Shown: positions 59,848 through 64,000 of the stretch, in pieces
Numbering within the stretch: the stretch's first letter is position 1
Layout of the letters: each line of letters opens with the position of its first letter
NCBI RefSeq assembly: GCF_003350205.1
Contig: NZ_QLLC01000001.1
Coordinates: forward strand, 1 to 64,000
Reading direction: 5' to 3'
Origin: Brevundimonas bullata
GTDB lineage: Bacteria > Pseudomonadota > Alphaproteobacteria > Caulobacterales > Caulobacteraceae
Length of the DNA: 64,000 bases
Notes under the pieces: generated by a model
Databases searched by the model: none
What the model saw: the letters and a program-made list of their open reading frames with translations, nothing else
Told to the model about the DNA's origin: nothing
Position numbers and translations under genes: made by a program

Positions 59848-60309
59848 ATGCCTGACGCCGCCCCGCACACCGCCTTCCTCCGCCCCATGCTGGAACTGAT
59901 GGCCGAACATCTGGGCGGCGCCGTCATCCTGCACAGCGCCCCCACGGGAGAGATCCTGATGGCGGCCGGCGGCGTGCCGGGCCTGGCCTTTGACAACGCC
60001 GTCGGCGCTACGGCCGAGGACTATGTCGGACGGTTCGAGGTTTACGCCCAGGACGGGTCCGTCGCGAAACTGGAGGCCCTGCCCGTCGTTCGAGCCATGG
60101 CCACGGGACAGGCCGTCGTGGACGAAGTGTGGCTGTTGGGGGCGGGTGCGGACCCTGTGCCGGTCTTCGTCGATTCCTATCCGCTGAAGGACGACAACGG
60201 CGCCGTGATCGGCGTGATCGCCACCGCCACCGACCCCAAACGGTGGGCCATGCGCGCAGAACGCCTGAAGCAGTCGCTCTCGCTGCGCGATCGGTTCGTC
60301 AGAGACTGA
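59848..60309 (+). CDS. Stand-alone PAS-like sensor domain protein
   Basis: 153 residues. The sequence MLELMAEHLGGAVILHSAPTGEILMA resembles a PAS N-terminus; GRFEVYAQDGSVAKLEALPVVRAMATGQAVVDEVW and VFVDSYPLKDDNGAVIGVIATATD give the PAS core and C-terminal strand pattern seen in kinases. No output domain is attached, so it is either a cytoplasmic sensor acting on a partner or a binding protein. It converges on the glycosyltransferase-like gene with a gap of 3 bp. Confidence 0.75.
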   Translation: MPDAAPHTAFLRPMLELMAEHLGGAVILHSAPTGEILMAAGGVPGLAFDNAVGATAEDYVGRFEVYAQDGSVAKLEALPVVRAMATGQAVVDEVWLLGAGADPVPVFVDSYPLKDDNGAVIGVIATATDPKRWAMRAERLKQSLSLRDRFVRD

Positions 60310-60312
60310 ACC

Positions 60313-61269
60313 TCAGCGCAGTTCCGGCAGACGACGCATGACGGAGTCGCGCAGCTTGCGCCGCCGCTCGGCCGAGGACTTGGGACGAACCCGTTCGCGA
60401 TGCTCCATGCCGCCGCCCCAGCGCTCGTGCATGGCGGCGGCCAGCACCGGATGCCGGTCGTGCTGGTGGACGATGGGGCTGATGCTGTTGTCCGGGTTGA
60501 CGATGCGGCCGTCGACGACCCGCAGGTCCTGGCTCGGCGTCAGACCCAGGGTCGCCACGCGGCCATAGTTGGGGACGATCTCGCCTTCGATCAGGCCCAG
60601 ATGGACCGCCATGTTGCAGGCCGCCTGATCGGCCCCGAACGCCCCGCCGATCTCGGAACGCGGCACGGAGGCCAGCATCAGCAGGGTCCGGCAGAAACGC
60701 ATCATGGCCTCGCGCGGCCCCATCACCGTGCCGACGCACAGGCAGGGCTTGTCGGCCAGAACGCGCGCAACCGCATCGCCGCCGACGCCGCGCAGATACT
60801 TCATGTTGAAGGCGTGATCGGCCAGAACGCCGTCGGCGTATTCGTTGAAGAACTGCAGACCCTGCGGCTGAGGCTCGAACGGCGCGGCCTGGAAGACCAC
60901 GTCACGCACATCGGTCAACAGGACGTTGCGCGCCTGGGGCCGTGCGCTCATCAGCCGGTCAAAGGCGGCGAAGCGCGCCACGACCGGATGCGGCGCCCAG
61001 CCCTCGACCGTCGCCGGCGCCACGGCCTCGATCCGGTTGTCGGCCAGGAAGGCCAGCAGGTCAGGGTCCTGATCCACGACCAGAACCACCGGGCCGTCGA
61101 ACACCGCCCGCAGCGAGCGCACGAAGGGCGCCACGTCGGCGGCGTCATAGCCCGTGGCGTAGCCCAGGATCAGATCGTCCGCCGCCCCGGAAACCGCAGC
61201 TTCACGGTCGCCCAGCAACGCCCCGGCGAGCCAGTCCAGATAGGCCGACTTCGCCACGGGCGCCGTCAT
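60313..61269 (-). CDS. Glycosyltransferase-like (GT-A fold) protein of unknown function
   Basis: 318 residues. The segment ARNVLLTDVRDVVFQAAPF with D120 and D123 resembles the metal-binding acidic motif of nucleotide-sugar transferases, and DDLILGYATGYDAADVAPFVRSLR near the N-terminus is typical of that group. The C-terminus is basic (KSSAERRRKLRDSVMRRLP). It starts 2 bp after carA's stop, so it is probably cotranscribed with it. The acceptor and donor are unknown. Confidence 0.7.
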   Translation of the reverse strand: MTAPVAKSAYLDWLAGALLGDREAAVSGAADDLILGYATGYDAADVAPFVRSLRAVFDGPVVLVVDQDPDLLAFLADNRIEAVAPATVEGWAPHPVVARFAAFDRLMSARPQARNVLLTDVRDVVFQAAPFEPQPQGLQFFNEYADGVLADHAFNMKYLRGVGGDAVARVLADKPCLCVGTVMGPREAMMRFCRTLLMLASVPRSEIGGAFGADQAACNMAVHLGLIEGEIVPNYGRVATLGLTPSQDLRVVDGRIVNPDNSISPIVHQHDRHPVLAAAMHERWGGGMEHRERVRPKSSAERRRKLRDSVMRRLPELR

Positions 61270-61271
61270 CC

Positions 61272-62432
61272 TCAGGCCTTCATCGAGGCGGTGAAGCGAT
61301 CGAACAGGTAGAGGCTGTCGATCGGCCCCGACGACGCTTCCGGGTGATGCTGGACGCTGAACACCGGCTGGCCCTTCAGGGCGATGCCGCAGTTGGTGCC
61401 GTCGAACAGGCTGACGTGGGTTTCCTCCACGGTCTCCGGCAGGCTGTCGCGGTCGACCGAGAACTCGTGGTTCATCGACACGATCTCGACCTTGCCCGTG
61501 GTCAGATCCTTGACCGGGTGGTTGGCGCCGTGGTGGCCCTGATCCATCTTGATGGTCTTGGCGCCCAGGGCGATGGCCAGCATCTGATGGCCCAGGCAGA
61601 TGCCCAGGATCGGCTTGCCGCTGGCGACCAGCTTCTGGATTTCCGGCACGGCGTAGGCGCCGGTCGCGGCCGGGTCGCCCGGACCGTTGGACAGGACCAC
61701 GCCGTCGGGATTGCGCGCCAGGACGTCCTCGGCCGAGGTCGTCGCCGGCACCACGGTGATCTTCACGCCGGTCGAGGCCAGGGCGCGCAGGATGTTGCGC
61801 TTCACGCCGTAGTCGATGACCACCACCGACTTGGCGCCGGCTTCAGGCTTGGCGTAGCCGGTCGGCCAGTCCCAGACGCCCTCGGTCCATTCAAAGGCCT
61901 GGGTCGTCGAGGCGTCCTTGGCCAGATCCAGGCCGACCAGGCCCTTCCAGTCGCGCGCCTGGGCCACCAGGGCGTCCAGGTCGAACTGGCCCTCGGGGTT
62001 GTGGGCGATGACGGCGTGCGGGGCGCCCTTGTCGCGGATGATCTTGGTCAGGGCGCGGGTGTCCACCCCGGCCAGGCCGACCACGCCGCGCGTCTTCATC
62101 CAGCTGTCGAGGCTGCCGGTGGCGCGCCAGTTGGCCGGCTCGGTCGGAACGTCGCGGAATATGGCGCCGCGGGCCGCGCGCTCGGGCGACGCGCCGATCT
62201 GCTCGACGTCTTCATGGTTCACGCCGACGTTGCCGACGTGGGGGAAGGTGAAGGCCAGGATCTGGCTCATGTAAGAGGGGTCGGTCAGGATTTCCTGATA
62301 GCCCGTCATCGAGGTGTTGAAGACCACCTCGCCGAGGACCGAACCGACGGCGCCGACGCCGATACCTTGCAGGATGGTGCCGTCAGCGAGCGCGAGGACG
62401 CCAGTGGCGCCGGACAGAATCTGGGTCGTCAT
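61272..62432 (-). CDS. carA: Carbamoyl-phosphate synthase small subunit (glutaminase)
   Basis: 386 residues, start [15 protein letters not shown]. The N-terminal CPSase domain (about 5-135, [21 protein letters not shown]) precedes the class I glutamine amidotransferase domain with nucleophile C279 in LGICLGHQM and the histidine/glutamate in [11 protein letters not shown]. It feeds ammonia to CarB for arginine and pyrimidine synthesis. CarB is not in this window. Confidence 0.97.
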   Translation of the reverse strand: MTTQILSGATGVLALADGTILQGIGVGAVGSVLGEVVFNTSMTGYQEILTDPSYMSQILAFTFPHVGNVGVNHEDVEQIGASPERAARGAIFRDVPTEPANWRATGSLDSWMKTRGVVGLAGVDTRALTKIIRDKGAPHAVIAHNPEGQFDLDALVAQARDWKGLVGLDLAKDASTTQAFEWTEGVWDWPTGYAKPEAGAKSVVVIDYGVKRNILRALASTGVKITVVPATTSAEDVLARNPDGVVLSNGPGDPAATGAYAVPEIQKLVASGKPILGICLGHQMLAIALGAKTIKMDQGHHGANHPVKDLTTGKVEIVSMNHEFSVDRDSLPETVEETHVSLFDGTNCGIALKGQPVFSVQHHPEASSGPIDSLYLFDRFTASMKA

Positions 62433-62512
62433 GGCGCAGGCTCCTAGCAATGAATACGGGCAGACAAACGGCGGCGTCACTAAAGAGATGCCGGGGCGGG
62501 GTCAACCGCCCT

Positions 62513-62548
62513 TGGACCTTTAGATCTTCTAGGACCTTTAGACCTTCT
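62513..62548. repeat. Tandem 18-bp duplication at the end of the APC permease gene
   Basis: TGGACCTTTAGATCTTCT followed directly by AGGACCTTTAGACCTTCT, 16 of 18 identical. On the minus strand the second unit contains the permease's last codons and TAA stop (...AAG GTC TAA), the first an altered copy with TAA again. It looks like a slippage duplication of the gene end. Confidence 0.8.
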
Positions 62549-63833
62549 GGGTTTTGCGCACCCAGACCCAGGCCAGGCTGGTCAGGGCGAAGAATCCGAC
62601 GCTGGGAAGAATATAGTCGCCCGCCGCCGCCGCGACTGCAAAGGCCGAGAAGACCGCGCCGCCAATCGCCAGCAACCGCCACCCCGTCTTGCGGGTCAGC
62701 TTCCACAGCGTCAACGCGCAAAGAGCGTACATACAGAGTGTCAGCACCGACGTGACGCCTATCAGTTTCTCGAACTGCTGACCAAGTTTCGGCTGCGAAC
62801 TGGCGATGACCAGGACACTCATGACGACACAATTGAGGATCGGATTGCTCAGGGGCGTCTTGCCCTTGTCGGCTCCGCCGAACCAGCGCGGCATCCAGCC
62901 GGCCTCGGCCGAGCCGCGCGCGGTTTCGCCCGCCAGCATGGTCCAGCCGGCGATGGTGCCCAGCACCTTGATCACGGCGCAGGCCGCGACCAGACCGGCC
63001 ACGGACGAGCCCATGACCCGCGCCACCAGATCGGCGTAGGGGCTGGTCGAATGGACCAGAACATCGGCGGGAATGACGCCGAAGACGGCGATGCTGGCGG
63101 CCACATAGACGATGAAGGCCAGGGCCACGCCGCCCAGCGAGGCGCGCCCGACGTCGACGGCGGGGTTCTTGACCAGGCTGGACAGGGCCGCGGCGCTCTC
63201 GACGCCCAGGAAGGCCCAGAAGATGATGGCCAGCGAGGCCGGCACCGTCTTCAACAGGGGCTGGTCGCCGGGGCTCCACGAGGCGGCGAAGGTGTCGCCG
63301 CTGAAGGCCATGGCCCCGGCGATGATGGCCAGGACAATGGGGATCAGGCCGAGGCCGAGCGTAATGGCGCCGAACCGCGCCGCGGTCCGCGCTCCGCTCG
63401 CATAGGCCGCCGTCGTCAGCCAGATCAGGGCCAGATTGCTGAGCGCCGCCCACAGGGGCTCTTTCAGCGCGGGAATGAAGAAGGCTAGATAGCCGGTGCC
63501 CGCCACCGCCAGCGCCACGTTCCCGGCCAGGCAGGCGGCCCAGTAGGCCAGCCCCGTCTGATAGCCGATGAAGCGGCCCATGCCGCGCCGGGTGAAGTCC
63601 GACAGCCCGTCGGCGTCCGGCTGCATCCGCCCCAGACCGCCGAACACCAGGGCCAGGGTCACGGCGCCCAGGCCGCAGATCAGCCAGCCGATGATACTGC
63701 TGCTGCCTGTCGGCGCCAGGGTCGCAGGCAGTAGATAGACGCCCGAACCGATCATATTGCCGGCCACCACCAAGGCGGCGAGCGCCCAGCCAATACGGTG
63801 CGGCGGGTCGGGCAGGATTTCCGTCTGGGTCAT
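62538..63833 (-). CDS. APC-family amino acid permease (AdiC/PotE-like)
   Basis: 431 residues, twelve predicted membrane helices. The unwound TM1 motif GNMIGSGVYLLP, the TM6 region IIFWAFLGVESAAALSSLVKNP and VIKVLGTIAGWTMLAGETARG are those of the arginine/agmatine and putrescine/ornithine antiporter group. Substrate cannot be assigned. Its stop is followed by a tandem 18-bp duplication. It starts 9 bp after the SDR-type gene at the window edge. Confidence 0.88.
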   Translation of the reverse strand: MTQTEILPDPPHRIGWALAALVVAGNMIGSGVYLLPATLAPTGSSSIIGWLICGLGAVTLALVFGGLGRMQPDADGLSDFTRRGMGRFIGYQTGLAYWAACLAGNVALAVAGTGYLAFFIPALKEPLWAALSNLALIWLTTAAYASGARTAARFGAITLGLGLIPIVLAIIAGAMAFSGDTFAASWSPGDQPLLKTVPASLAIIFWAFLGVESAAALSSLVKNPAVDVGRASLGGVALAFIVYVAASIAVFGVIPADVLVHSTSPYADLVARVMGSSVAGLVAACAVIKVLGTIAGWTMLAGETARGSAEAGWMPRWFGGADKGKTPLSNPILNCVVMSVLVIASSQPKLGQQFEKLIGVTSVLTLCMYALCALTLWKLTRKTGWRLLAIGGAVFSAFAVAAAAGDYILPSVGFFALTSLAWVWVRKTQKV

Positions 63834-63842
63834 GTCCGCCCT

Positions 63843-64000
63843 TTACGCGGGAATTCTCGCCCCGTCCCATGCGAATACGCCGCCGCTATCAGCCGGCGTC
63901 AGACCCTCGATCACCGTCAGCAGGCTGGCCGCGGAAAAGGCCGGGGAGAACAGCTTCTCCGGCTTGACCCCACGCTGGAAGGGCGCGCTCAGGGCCGTGT
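63843..64000 (-). CDS. C-terminal part of an SDR-family oxidoreductase (partial at window end)
   Basis: The last 51 or so codons of a minus-strand gene that continues past the window edge. It reads TALSAPFQRGVKPEKLFSPA, a region containing SLLTVIEGLTPADSG and GVFAWDGARIPA-stop. This matches the C-terminus of YciK/C-factor-type short-chain dehydrogenases, where the sequence after the catalytic region ends in FAWDG. The catalytic part is outside the window. It lies 9 bp before the APC permease and is probably cotranscribed with it. Confidence 0.75.
   Translation of the reverse strand, partial: TALSAPFQRGVKPEKLFSPAFSAASLLTVIEGLTPADSGGVFAWDGARIPA

Noticed and set aside
62383-63870. 495-codon minus-strand frame overlapping the APC permease
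   Set aside because: It runs in another frame through the membrane helices of a clear permease. Its translation is arginine/glycine-rich and shows no membrane pattern.

Overview
The window is about 64 kb of GC-rich bacterial chromosome. The chemotaxis operon has the Caulobacter crescentus order (mcpA-cheX-cheY-cheA-cheW-cheR-cheB-cheY-cheD-cheU-cheY-cheE). Together with the alphaproteobacterial SOS box before recA, DcaP- and TorF-type outer membrane proteins, and many palindromic intergenic repeats, it points to Caulobacterales, most likely Brevundimonas. I see no tRNA, rRNA, CRISPR array, prophage or insertion sequence.

Layout. (1) 72-9692, minus strand: one chemotaxis operon with translationally coupled genes, preceded by a TorF-type outer membrane protein. 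(2) 10839-14413: a membrane FixL-like kinase, a FixJ regulator and a succinate-semialdehyde dehydrogenase. (3) 14839-24418: an acetate-switch locus with an MHS-family transporter, a 1127-residue symporter/histidine-kinase hybrid (CrbS type), a LuxR-type regulator (CrbR type), a DcaP-type porin and acetyl-CoA synthetase. (4) 24543-34459: SDR, CYTH-CHAD protein, SOS-controlled recA, rraA, alaS, a DUF2939 protein and icd. (5) 34645-43366: a DUF1176 lipoprotein, two tandem DUF885 peptidase-like proteins, and a formaldehyde/glutathione cluster (frmA, GFA enzyme, VOC protein, lipoprotein, fghA, small ORF). (6) 43569-53728: a CobB sirtuin, YnfA, a GIY-YIG nuclease between repeats, a TrmJ-like methylase, S1/P1 nuclease, a 3D-domain protein, a DEAD-box helicase, a tiny flagellar-rod-like protein, and an HxlR regulator with VOC/VOC/DUF1428/DUF1428. 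(7) 53862-64000: rpoD, dnaG, patatin lipoprotein, a PAS protein, a glycosyltransferase-like protein, carA, an APC permease and the end of an SDR gene.

How they fit together. Acs carries the conserved acetylatable lysine and a CobB sirtuin lies 19 kb away, so transcriptional (CrbSR) and post-translational control of acetate use may both be present. A TTGGTC-N7-GACCAA dyad sits between the regulator and the porin-acs genes, and half sites recur before the transporter. The formaldehyde cluster and the HxlR-type electrophile regulator locus share a similar 17-bp dyad.

The most unusual features are at least five families of 100-160 bp intergenic palindromic repeats, a GIY-YIG nuclease gene flanked by two direct copies of one family, and a displaced second copy of the rpoD C-terminal codons next to a repeat fragment.
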